From positions 1 to 20,374 of the forward strand of contig CAZOIA010000101.1 in NCBI GenBank assembly GCA_964579675.1: a stretch of 20,374 bases of DNA. The letters run 5' to 3'. Below the pieces are notes generated by a model. It worked only from the letters and a program-made list of their open reading frames with translations, was not told the origin of the DNA and made no database searches. The translations under genes and the position numbers were made by a program. Positions within the stretch are counted from its first letter, which is position 1; each line of letters opens with the position of its first letter. Below, one piece after another: positions 1 to 7,486 of the stretch. This DNA comes from CAZOIA01 sp964579675. Lineage in GTDB: Bacteria > Planctomycetota > Phycisphaerae > UBA1845 > PWPN01.

Positions 1-37
1 ATTAACAGGGAGGTCTAATTGTCGCTGGGAGGGAATT

Positions 38-2245
38 CTAATCGTCGCCCATCAGGCGTGTCTGGCCAAAACAAAGGCAATCAATATCCCTCTCTGTATC
101 CGATACCTGCTTGACGATCTCCTGGACTAGGCGGCGACGATGTTCCTCCTCCAGATTCACCGGGGAGGATTCCGCTTCAGCAAGCAAACCGCTGATGATA
201 TCGTCGTGACTACGGATTCGGACCAGAACGGCTGATGCCAGAGCAGGCAGCACATCAGGACTCAAAGCAGCCTGTAGAGCTATGACAAACACGTCTGCCA
301 TCAAATCTCGCAATGCCGAGTCCAGATGAAAGCTACTTGGCTGGCGCTCAGTCCATGCCAGCGCTATGGGAATATCACCAACGGCCAAAGTGTCGGTAAT
401 CTTGCCGCTATCAGTCCAACCATGAAGAAAGGAAGAGTACGCGCCCATCAGGGAAGGATTTCGCAGTGGCGTTAGGTTCGTGAACAGATCTGCTGCGGAC
501 AGGTGGGTCGGCCACAAAGCATGGAGGGCACAGCCTTTGAGTTCATCGTCGGGATCTTCTTGCTCTGTGCTTGCAAGCAGCGGGCGGAGACGCACACGGG
601 CAGTAGGCTCAGTGATCCGCCTCACGGCGTAGGCCGCTTGGGTTCGAACATGCACCTGTTCGCTTGAATCGAGTGCCAAGTCGGCCAGTAGATCACCGAG
701 AACCTCAAGAGTACACGCCTCTGCAATGTCAATTGCGACTCGACGTACCACCACGCCTTTATTCTGATCTCGGAGATACGGCTCTAGCTGAGCTGCGAGA
801 TCGGGATGCGTAAGCTGGCGATAGTTCTCTCTCAAGTCCATGTCGCTGTCGGCAAGTTTCCCCTCGTCAAACAGGCGCAGTAATTCTCCAACAAGCCTTG
901 CACGATCTTGGGGCTGTGTGGTCGGGATGTCACTTCGCAGTAGTACCTGGGGATCTGAAGCGACGATGCTATCAAACACGGCGGGTTGCATAGTTGCAAG
1001 CCACGCGGCAACACCGTGGAGTTGCGGTACGATCTTGCCGGTCGGATCACCTGGATGTGTGATAAGGCTTAGGATCTGCTCACCGCTTAAGCCCCGCGTC
1101 GTCACGTAGTGGGCTGCGAGAAACTCTGCGTAGGTGTGGTGAGCGAAACCCAGACGATTGTCGCCTCGGGAGTTGAACAGGGCAGTCTGTTCGAGGACTT
1201 CACGGACATGGGCTTCGTTGACTTCTATTTCGCCCGTAGGACTCGGCTCTAAGCCGCCAACGACCTGCCCAATCGATACCTCCCCCGGGGCGAGTTCGCG
1301 GGGACCAAGTCCAACAAAGATCGTTGGGCGACCAGAGAACACGGCAATAGCAGCAACCCGGCAGGCTAAGCTAAAGCGTTGCTCGGAATCCAAAGAGCCG
1401 GTTGCACGGGCTGCCCGGCGACTCTGGCTTACCTCTTGACATAAGAACCGGCATCCCTCGTGGTACAATTCCGCCTTCGTAGAAGGTAGCTGCCCCGTCT
1501 GAGCATACTGATCGAGCAAGAAGAACAGCGTCACAGGTCTACCGGCGAAGGCAGTGACCCCTTTTGCCCGGACTTCGTTAAGGAAGCGTTCGGGATCGAG
1601 ATCCTTAGCATGCGCCGCTTGGCTGATGTTCTCCTTCGTGAGCGGTAGCAATTCGTAGACTGCTACACTGTCCTCGCCCCAAAGCCCCCGTAGGCCTTCC
1701 TCCAGATATTGGGGCCATTCGCCGGTACGACAAGTGATCCGAAGCCGTAGTCGATCCCGAGGAAGATGTCCGAGTTCATCGAGCAGAATATCAGCGATAT
1801 GGCCCAATCTGAGGCGACATTCATCGAGGCCGTCAAGAAAAAGATGCAACACGCCGACACCGTTCTTCCATTGCAGGACCGTGTCGTGGTGAAACACCCT
1901 TTGAATAAGCCGAAGTTCGCTTCCCAGTGGACGCAAATCAACGGATAGGCTTTCTTGATGACCTGCGGCGGGAGGTAGTTCAAGTTGCAGGGTGGTGGTC
2001 TTGCCTACTCCGGGCTCGCCGAGCAGCACTCCGCAGGGCACTCCAACCAGGTCGGTCAGACTCACGGCGTCCCTGTTCAGTTGAAGCTTTCCAGAGCTTG
2101 CAGGATCGACGAGCAGGCCGTCGTCGATGAGGATCTCATCCTCGGGTCTAGCCCAGTAACGTCGCCATCTAAGGGGCATCAATACAACCACCCAGTCAAG
2201 GTACGGGTAAATCCTTACAGTCAGAAGAGTAACGGAAGTGCCCAT
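38..2245 (-). CDS. NACHT-domain NTPase with HEAT-like C-terminal repeats (putative defence/sensor protein)
   Basis: This is a STAND-type P-loop NTPase of 735 residues. A Walker A motif GEPGVGKTT lies near residues 76-84, a NACHT-style Walker B LFLDGLDE near 135-142, and the conserved ITCRTGEWP stretch near 170-178. A helical segment containing FAHHTYAEFLAAHY follows. The C-terminal half is rich in paired helices resembling HEAT repeats, a typical ligand-sensing arm. Bacterial NACHT proteins are known anti-phage sensors that oligomerise on recognition and trigger an effector. Here only about 70 residues precede the NTPase, so no recognisable effector domain is fused. The gene is transcribed away from the tRNA-Gly/integrase junction and stands alone in the window. 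The ATG at 2245 was chosen; a GTG lies just before it, and an ATG at 2179, closer to where such proteins usually begin, is a good alternative. The NTPase call is strong and the defence role is inferred. Confidence 0.82.
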   Translation of the reverse strand: MGTSVTLLTVRIYPYLDWVVVLMPLRWRRYWARPEDEILIDDGLLVDPASSGKLQLNRDAVSLTDLVGVPCGVLLGEPGVGKTTTLQLELPPAAGHQESLSVDLRPLGSELRLIQRVFHHDTVLQWKNGVGVLHLFLDGLDECRLRLGHIADILLDELGHLPRDRLRLRITCRTGEWPQYLEEGLRGLWGEDSVAVYELLPLTKENISQAAHAKDLDPERFLNEVRAKGVTAFAGRPVTLFFLLDQYAQTGQLPSTKAELYHEGCRFLCQEVSQSRRAARATGSLDSEQRFSLACRVAAIAVFSGRPTIFVGLGPRELAPGEVSIGQVVGGLEPSPTGEIEVNEAHVREVLEQTALFNSRGDNRLGFAHHTYAEFLAAHYVTTRGLSGEQILSLITHPGDPTGKIVPQLHGVAAWLATMQPAVFDSIVASDPQVLLRSDIPTTQPQDRARLVGELLRLFDEGKLADSDMDLRENYRQLTHPDLAAQLEPYLRDQNKGVVVRRVAIDIAEACTLEVLGDLLADLALDSSEQVHVRTQAAYAVRRITEPTARVRLRPLLASTEQEDPDDELKGCALHALWPTHLSAADLFTNLTPLRNPSLMGAYSSFLHGWTDSGKITDTLAVGDIPIALAWTERQPSSFHLDSALRDLMADVFVIALQAALSPDVLPALASAVLVRIRSHDDIISGLLAEAESSPVNLEEEHRRRLVQEIVKQVSDTERDIDCLCFGQTRLMGDD

Positions 2246-2267
2246 CACCCGCTATGTTGAGCTGCGG

Positions 2268-2293
2268 CCCTGACCGCCCGATCTGGCGGTTTT
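2268..2293 (+). terminator. Weak terminator-like hairpin upstream of tRNA-Gly
   Basis: ACCGCC (2273-2278) pairs with GGCGGT (2285-2290) across a 6-nt loop and is followed by TTTC. It lies in the short region between the divergent NACHT gene and the tRNA. It could stop antisense transcription coming from the left, but the stem and the T-run are both short. Confidence 0.25.
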
Positions 2294-2361
2294 CTGGCGG
2301 TTGGGGTGTAACTAACGGTCCTGAAAGGGATTAAACGGCATCCAACGGGACCGAACGGGAC

Positions 2362-2389
2362 TTGACAGAGTAGCGTAACCCCTTATATT
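2362..2389 (+). promoter_or_regulatory. Sigma-70-type promoter for tRNA-Gly
   Basis: A perfect -35 hexamer TTGACA (2362-2367) is separated by 16 nt from a -10-like TATATT (2384-2389). The predicted start falls about 10 bases before the tRNA 5' end, as expected for a tRNA promoter. The stretch just upstream (about 2310-2360) holds several short AACGG repeats of unknown meaning. Confidence 0.65.
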
Positions 2390-2405
2390 AGCGTGATATA
2401 GGTAT

Positions 2406-2477
<72 letters not shown>

Positions 2478-2554
2478 ATAATCATAAGTCACGCCGCTCC
2501 CGGAACTTCCGGACCCCTGCCGGCGGTCGGCAGTGCGGCCTGAAGCGCGAAAAC

Positions 2555-2573
2555 GCGCGGTTTTACACCGCGC
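2555..2573 (+). promoter_or_regulatory. Hairpin just upstream of the integrase ribosome binding site
   Basis: GCGCGG (2555-2560) pairs with CCGCGC (2568-2573) around a 7-nt loop, ending 8 bases before the AAGGAGG ribosome site of the integrase. A near-palindrome CCGGAACTTCCGG lies at 2500-2512 in the same leader. Either could be a control element for integrase expression or an integrase/excisionase contact site, but there is no direct evidence. Confidence 0.3.
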
Positions 2574-2595
2574 TCCGCGTTAAGGAGGCCCGCAC

Positions 2596-3930
2596 ATGCC
2601 GAAGACACCCTCCTATCGTTCCCGCAAGGGATACTCCCAGGCCCTCGTCACGCTAACCGATTCGGTCACCAAGCAGCGCCGGGACTACTGGCTCGGCGAG
2701 CACGGCACGCCCGAGAGCCGTGAGCGCTACCATCGCCTGATTGCCGAGTGGGAAACCAACGGCCGGCGTTTCCCCCCAACCACTTTCGATTGGCCGGCAG
2801 CCGAAGCCGCCAGCGTCATGACCGTCGCTGAGGTTGCCCGCGCGTATTGGCGGTGGGCCGAGGGCTACTACCGTCCCAAGCACACGCAAGCGCTCAGAGG
2901 GGCGCTGCGTTTGTTGCGCCGATACTACGGGCAAACTCCGCCGGCGGACTTCGGTCCGAAGAAGCTGCGGTTGCTCCGCGAGGAGATGATCCGTGGCGAT
3001 ACGAGCGCGGAGCCGCCACGAAAAGCCTGGTCGCGCAAGTACATCAACTCGCAGGTGCAGCGCATCCGCCACATGTTCAAGTGGGCGGCCGCACGCGAAC
3101 TGGTTCCGGCGTCGGTACACCAGTCGCTCTGTACGCTCGAACCGCTCAAACGCGGGCGCTCGGCAGCCCGCGAGACGGAGAAGGTCGGCCCGGTGCCGCC
3201 TCATCTGCTCGATGGTATCCGACCGCATCTCAGCCGGCCTGTGCGGGCCATCGTGGAGCTGCAGTTACTCACCGGAGCCCGGCCTGGCGAACTGCTCGGC
3301 CTGCGACCGTGTGACATCGAGATGGACGAGCAGACGGGCATCTGGACCTACCGGCCCGACAAGCACAAGAACGCGTTTCGCGAGAAAGAGCGCATTCTCT
3401 ACTTCGGACCGCAGGCCCAGGCGGCCATCCGGCCGTTCCTGACCGACCGGCCGACCAACGCCTACCTGTTCAGCCCCGCCGACGCGGAGGCCGCGCGCCG
3501 GGCAGCGGTGCACGCAGGACGGAAGACCCCGCTGTCCTGCGGCAACCGGCCGGATACCAACCGCAAGGCCTCGCCCCGGAAGAAGGCTGGAGATCGCTAC
3601 ACGACGGCCAGCTACTGCCGGGCGATCCAGTATGCCTGCCAGAAGGCCTTCCCGCCGCCCGAGCCCCTGGGCCGACGGGCCGATGAGACCAGGGCCCACT
3701 GGCGGGCCCGCCTGACGCCGAAGCAGAAGCAGGAGCTCAGGGCCTGGCATAAGGCCCACCGCTGGCACCCGCACCAGCTTCGTCACAACGCCGGCACGAA
3801 CATCCGCCGCGGGTTCGGCCTGGAGGCCGCCCAGCTCGCCCTGGGCCACGCCAGCGCCCAGATCACCGACGCCGTCTACGCCGAACGCGACCGGGCCAAG
3901 GTCATCGAGATCATGCAGCGGATCGGCTGA
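2596..3930 (+). CDS. int: Tyrosine recombinase/site-specific integrase
   Basis: This 444-residue protein would catalyse integration and excision of the element by strand exchange at att sites. All catalytic-box residues can be placed: Arg229 in GARPGE, a probable Lys256/258, His393 and Arg396 in HPHQLRH, His418 in LALGHAS, and the Tyr428 nucleophile in VYAERD. Residues about 75-170 form the SAM-like core-binding domain. The N-terminal stretch with YWLGEHGTPESRERYHRLIAEW is characteristic of integrases common in planctomycetes. A low-complexity basic insert at about 300-390 separates the two halves of the catalytic domain. The ATG at 2596 is preceded by a strong AAGGAGG site at 2582. Its position directly after tRNA-Gly supports a role in integrating at that tRNA. 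Confidence 0.93.
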   Translation: MPKTPSYRSRKGYSQALVTLTDSVTKQRRDYWLGEHGTPESRERYHRLIAEWETNGRRFPPTTFDWPAAEAASVMTVAEVARAYWRWAEGYYRPKHTQALRGALRLLRRYYGQTPPADFGPKKLRLLREEMIRGDTSAEPPRKAWSRKYINSQVQRIRHMFKWAAARELVPASVHQSLCTLEPLKRGRSAARETEKVGPVPPHLLDGIRPHLSRPVRAIVELQLLTGARPGELLGLRPCDIEMDEQTGIWTYRPDKHKNAFREKERILYFGPQAQAAIRPFLTDRPTNAYLFSPADAEAARRAAVHAGRKTPLSCGNRPDTNRKASPRKKAGDRYTTASYCRAIQYACQKAFPPPEPLGRRADETRAHWRARLTPKQKQELRAWHKAHRWHPHQLRHNAGTNIRRGFGLEAAQLALGHASAQITDAVYAERDRAKVIEIMQRIG

Positions 3931-3952
3931 TGTGCGTTTCCGGATGGTCCAA

Positions 3953-3978
3953 GGGGGACCGGAGGAAGCGGGTCCCCC
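3953..3978 (+). terminator. GC-rich hairpin after the integrase
   Basis: GGGGGACC (3953-3960) pairs perfectly with GGTCCCCC (3971-3978) around a 10-nt loop, 22 bases after the integrase stop codon. There is no T-run, so if it is a terminator it is not a classic intrinsic one. It may instead protect the 3' end of the mRNA. Confidence 0.4.
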
Positions 3979-4595
3979 GATGAAAGACCGTTTCGAGGGC
4001 ATGGATGCCCACGCGGCCGCCGCTGGCTTCACTGGCCCTCGCCACGGAGGGGGGAATGGAAAATCTCACACGCCCCCGCGCAACACGCTGAAAAGCCTAA
4101 GAACGCGGATTCTTGAGGCCGTAAGCCGGGTTCGACCTGACCATTTGCCCCCCATTGATACGCTAGGAAACGGGTTCTATTATCGGGCACTCATCGGGCG
4201 AGGCTGCCTGAGAACTTGGGCCGGCGTGATGAGCGACCATCATTGGCCTGACAGTCTGCGGAGTGAGTCAAAACGCCTCAGTCCACAGGAACCCCAATCG
4301 CATCCGAACCCCCTCTGGTTTGTTACTATCGCGTTTTCGATGTCAGAAACGTGGTGCGGCACGCACCGGGATGGCCTGACGTGCCCGGTTTCGGCTACCG
4401 TACTCGCGTTACGGTCGCATAACAAAAACGGATTCGAACTCGGCTCGAGTTTCCAAGTGCCTCTCAGTACTACCCGTCGTAGTTCCTGCTGTACCGATTC
4501 CGCTCGCGTGATGAACTCGTGTCCTCATCCCGGTCCAGGAGCAGAGGCTCACCGGCCTCGGGTTTGAACGAAGCCAGCTGATCAGCATGGGGCGG
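3979..4595. other. Stretch without a convincing gene
   Basis: Open frames exist on both strands (for example plus 3932-4567), but their translations are low in complexity, rich in Ser/Arg/His and carry no recognisable motif. Codon choice does not resemble the flanking genes. A small interrupted hairpin with arms GCCTAAGAA (4095-4103) and TTCTTGAGGC (4110-4119) is present. Read on the minus strand, about 4120-4150 resembles the 3' end of a bacterial RNase P RNA, but the conserved core of that RNA is missing. The section is best seen as decayed or non-coding sequence. Confidence 0.5.
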
Positions 4596-5015
4596 TCACA
4601 GCCCACCTTCAGACTCCGTCTCCCCCCACATAAGCAGCGCCAGCGCCTGGCGTCGCAGCCTTCTTGGCCATTCCGAAGATGTCCAGTCGATGAGCACCCA
4701 GGCCTCTTGGTCGTTGTTGTAGGCCCATCCGTATCGGCCTCTGACCGCAGCACATGTGGGCTCACCCAGGTCAAGGAAGAAGTCCAACACAGCCACAGGA
4801 TTCTCTCTTTCTCCCACTCCGTCCTCGAAGGGGCCGCCGGGCGTTATCACCGACGGCCCTCCAGTACTGGAATGAGGTGGAGGACCGACGCCCACACTCT
4901 GGGCATCTGTTCTGGCGTACGGAGCACTGCCCTTGGCTTCCTGTCCTGCGGAACCCGGGACTGCGATGGCGATGTAGTCTCGAATCACAGCATATTCTCC
5001 TGTCGCGCACGGCAT
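4596..5015 (-). CDS. Hypothetical protein, doubtful
   Basis: This is an open frame of 139 codons beginning at an ATG (5015). The C-terminal part (for example AYNNDQEAWVLIDW, then a basic/aliphatic helix) looks like a folded protein with Trp-rich strands. The middle is Gly/Pro/Ser-rich and less convincing. No family was recognised. The frame stays open upstream to 5120, but that extension runs through the strong hairpin terminator at 5036-5099, so the internal ATG is preferred. It could be a remnant of a larger gene. Confidence 0.3.
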   Translation of the reverse strand: MPCATGEYAVIRDYIAIAVPGSAGQEAKGSAPYARTDAQSVGVGPPPHSSTGGPSVITPGGPFEDGVGERENPVAVLDFFLDLGEPTCAAVRGRYGWAYNNDQEAWVLIDWTSSEWPRRLRRQALALLMWGETESEGGL

Positions 5016-5035
5016 GAGCAGGCTGTGTTCATGCC

Positions 5036-5099
5036 CATAAAAGAAACGTCCGGCGCACGTGGACCGCTCGGAACAGTCCACATGCGAGCCGGACGTTTC
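5036..5099 (-). terminator. Strong intrinsic terminator of the symporter transcription unit
   Basis: On the minus strand, a long inverted repeat (right arm 5077-5099, left arm 5043-5064) forms a stem of about 22 bp. It has one G-T mismatch and a 2-nt bulge, and closes on a short loop. It is followed directly by a T-rich run (TTTCTTTTA in the minus direction). It lies 40 bases after the stop of the small ORF downstream of the symporter, so it fits as the end of that transcript. Confidence 0.75.
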
Positions 5100-5139
5100 C
5101 CCGTTACTCGCCCAAGACAACTAGAAAGTCGCTAAGACC

Positions 5140-5397
5140 TTACTCCTTCCCTCGGTCCTTGCCGGTGTCCTTGATGAGCTCGTGCTTCACCTTGGAGCCC
5201 ACAATCCGGTCCTTACAGCTGATGATGAAGTTGCCGTGGCCCTCATCGCAAATGGAACGCAAGATCATCGTAAATGCCTTGTAGGCACACGTCTCGGCCT
5301 TGTGTCCCGCCAGTTTCTTGAGCAGCCCCATGGCCCGCTGGAATTCCTCTGCGGGATGGGTTTGGGTTCGTCTTCTTCCGTTTGAATTCCCAGTCAC
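5140..5397 (-). CDS. Small hypothetical protein downstream of the symporter, possibly frameshifted
   Basis: This reading frame gives an 85-residue product whose body looks like a real soluble protein, with AMGLLKKLAGHKAETCAYKA followed by a strand-rich ISCKDRIVGSK region. No family was recognised. The assigned start is a GTG at 5397 with no clear ribosome site, and the first 14 residues look unnatural. A different frame just upstream (5443-5470 down to about 5360) reads as a credible N-terminus with SPRQVADWMKGFEGDWEFK. Removing one base near the AACCCAAACCCA tract at about 5360-5372 would join the two. The gene may therefore be broken, or there may be a sequence error. It follows the symporter and ends just before the terminator. 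Confidence 0.45.
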   Translation of the reverse strand: MTGNSNGRRRTQTHPAEEFQRAMGLLKKLAGHKAETCAYKAFTMILRSICDEGHGNFIISCKDRIVGSKVKHELIKDTGKDRGKE

Positions 5398-5417
5398 CTT
5401 CGAATCCCTTCATCCAG

Positions 5418-7139
5418 TCAGCCACCTGACGTGGGCTCGGTTCCATCCACCGTACCCGTTGAAACGGCATGTCGAGTAATCGCCGATTCGATCAGACTGA
5501 CGACTACGGCGGCCAAAAACGCCAGTACGAAGGCCGGTACGAGCTCGTACAGTATGCCCGACAATCCCTCGCTGTTCTTCCACAAGACGGTGACGGCGGA
5601 ACCGGTGATCATCCCCGCCAACGCCCCGAGTGTCGTCATGCGTCGCCATGCGAGCGCCAGAATGAGCACTGGGCCGAATGAAGCCCCGAGCGCGGACCAC
5701 GCGTAGAGCACGAACGTAAACACTACCCGGTCCTCCGTCATGGCTGCACACATCGCCGCGAATCCCAGTAGTACGACAAGCCATCGATTTAGCGATTCGA
5801 GGCGCTTCTCCTCCACCTCGAATCCCCGAAGCTTAGTATTCCTTTCACCCGATGCTCTGAGGTGATCAACAACGTTGACCAGCAAACTCGGGCGATCAGC
5901 AAGCAACTCAACGCGAAGGGTACTCGTCTTGTCGTCCGGCCGCTCGACATCGTGAATCTTCATGCGAACGCCCGGAACCGTTTCAACTGATGACTTGACG
6001 ATAGACACCAGATCTGGGCTATTCTCCATCTCCCGGGTAGCACGGACGAGAAGCCGTGCTCGTCTCCGAAACAGCGACCTGTACAGATCGTGGCCAACTG
6101 CTGAAACGCAAACGAGGATTTGGCTGTCTGCCGTGCTGCAAATAGCTGCCAGAACAGCAGCCAACATCAGTCCGGCGAAGACGCCTGGCAGGAGCTTCAC
6201 AGCGACAATCGGCAACGCCTGCTCCGCATCAGCTAGGCTGCCAAAAAGAACCCTGCAGCAGAGGCCCAGAAGGATGGCGCCCAGAAACACCAGCGTCGAC
6301 CACGCGAGCGCCACGCGGCCGCCGATTCGCACACTTCGGGTGTCACGCGTCGCCATGAACCTGACAAGAACATGTACCTGTCCCGGATACCCCAATCCGA
6401 TGCCAACCCAGCCGGCGACAAAACCGATCAACGCAAGACCTGCGTTGCCTGCCGAGAACGACAACAGGTCCGGGTCTGCATCGCGAAGTGACTGGAATAC
6501 GGAACTCGGCCCCCCGATGTGGAACACTGTGATGACCGGCAAGACGACCAGTGCACCCACCATCAAGATCGCTTGAAGAAAATCTGTCCAGCACACCGCG
6601 CGGAATCCGCCGGACGCGGTGTACAGCAACACCAGGACCGTCGCCAACAACACGCCCACTCGATAGGAGTAGCCGAACACAGCACCGAAGGCCTTCCCGG
6701 CTGCGTTCATTTGGGCAGCGACATACCCCAGCATCGCCGCAACTACGATAACGACGGCGACGAATCGGATTATATCGCTGTTAAAGATACGCCCCAGCAG
6801 GTCTGGGATGGTAACTGCTCGGTTGGCATCTGATTCCGCTCGCAGGCGGTTAGCCAGCCAATACCAGTTGAAAAGGTATCCGGCGATGCAGCCGGGCACG
6901 AGCCACAGACACGATATCCCTGTGGCAAAGGCGGTGCCCACCAAACCAATCATGACCCAACCCGACTCCGACGACGCACTCGCGGAGAGTGCGCTCACCC
7001 ACGGGCCGAGTTCCCGACTGGCAAGGAAGAAGTCTTCATTTGCCCCTCGTTTCCGCCGCACATAGGCGAACAAGCCCACCGATACGATGGCCAGCGTGTA
7101 AAGCCAGAAGGCCGCAACTGTTGTGATCGAGCTGTCCAT
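5418..7139 (-). CDS. Sodium:solute symporter, PutP-like (SSS family)
   Basis: This 573-residue inner-membrane protein of the SSS family would couple Na+ influx to uptake of a small solute. It most resembles the proline/Na+ symporter PutP. The PutP-like signature ALSASASSESGWVMIGL lies near residues 50-66. A run of about 13 hydrophobic segments spans the protein, and the Na+-site region STADSQILV is near 335-343. After this, a hydrophilic insert of about 75 residues (about 370-445) interrupts a loop that is short in PutP, before the last helices resume with YAWSALGASFGPV. The ATG at 7139 is chosen because GGAGGA sits seven bases upstream; another in-frame start lies at 7160. It is transcribed divergently from the regulator gene and is followed by a small ORF. 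The substrate cannot be read from sequence, and proline or another organic acid/amino acid is possible. Confidence 0.88.
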   Translation of the reverse strand: MDSSITTVAAFWLYTLAIVSVGLFAYVRRKRGANEDFFLASRELGPWVSALSASASSESGWVMIGLVGTAFATGISCLWLVPGCIAGYLFNWYWLANRLRAESDANRAVTIPDLLGRIFNSDIIRFVAVVIVVAAMLGYVAAQMNAAGKAFGAVFGYSYRVGVLLATVLVLLYTASGGFRAVCWTDFLQAILMVGALVVLPVITVFHIGGPSSVFQSLRDADPDLLSFSAGNAGLALIGFVAGWVGIGLGYPGQVHVLVRFMATRDTRSVRIGGRVALAWSTLVFLGAILLGLCCRVLFGSLADAEQALPIVAVKLLPGVFAGLMLAAVLAAICSTADSQILVCVSAVGHDLYRSLFRRRARLLVRATREMENSPDLVSIVKSSVETVPGVRMKIHDVERPDDKTSTLRVELLADRPSLLVNVVDHLRASGERNTKLRGFEVEEKRLESLNRWLVVLLGFAAMCAAMTEDRVVFTFVLYAWSALGASFGPVLILALAWRRMTTLGALAGMITGSAVTVLWKNSEGLSGILYELVPAFVLAFLAAVVVSLIESAITRHAVSTGTVDGTEPTSGG

Positions 7140-7275
7140 GACTGATCCTCCGGTTCGCAATCAGGTCGACAATCCGAAACTAATCCGACAGCCAATTCTA
7201 ATTGATCAGGTTGGCCTAAAGAAAGCTGATTCTTGCCTTGTTTATCGGATGCAGGTTCCCGTCAGCCCGTAAGTG

Positions 7276-7305
7276 ATTATGTATCAAGGTCTTATGTCTG
7301 GACAA
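7276..7305 (-). promoter_or_regulatory. Candidate sigma-70 promoter for the symporter
   Basis: On the minus strand, TTGTCC (plus 7300-7305) and CATAAT (plus 7276-7281) are spaced by 18 nt. They lie in the AT-rich divergent intergenic region and give a leader of roughly 130 nt before the symporter ATG. This is a match by eye only. Confidence 0.35.
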
Positions 7306-7396
7306 ATTTTTTCCCTTGTGCTCCAGAGATAAGTTGGGTAACATTATGGCTTGATACCCGCCGGTGCTCTGGTTTCCACCTGGGTAGCAACCTAGG

Positions 7397-7425
7397 TTGA
7401 CTGGCTGCCCGAGGGGACGTACGTT
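7397..7425 (+). promoter_or_regulatory. Candidate sigma-70 promoter for the regulator/PLP-fold gene pair
   Basis: TTGACT (7397-7402) and TACGTT (7420-7425) are spaced by exactly 17 nt. The predicted start would be about 55 bases before the chosen GTG of the regulator. Together with the minus-strand candidate it makes a plausible divergent promoter pair in the 347-bp gap (7140-7486). Confidence 0.35.
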
Positions 7426-7486
7426 GTTGAAGCTTCTGGTGTAGCGCAAGTCTTTAGCCAGAGAACACTTGCGCGTGGAGGTTGGC

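Noticed and set aside
4427..4445. GGATTCGAACT motif like the T-arm of a minus-strand tRNA
   Set aside because: Flanking bases do not form a T-stem, and no acceptor or anticodon arm can be drawn.
3932..4567. Long plus-strand open frame after the integrase
   Set aside because: Low-complexity Ser/Arg/Pro-rich product, no motif or ribosome site, and it crosses the hairpin at 3953-3978.
7211..7227. GG-N10-GC spacing resembling a sigma-54 promoter near the degenerate regulator
   Set aside because: Only the GG and GC pairs and TTGGC agree. The ACG and TTGC parts of the consensus are missing, and a leader of about 260 nt would result.
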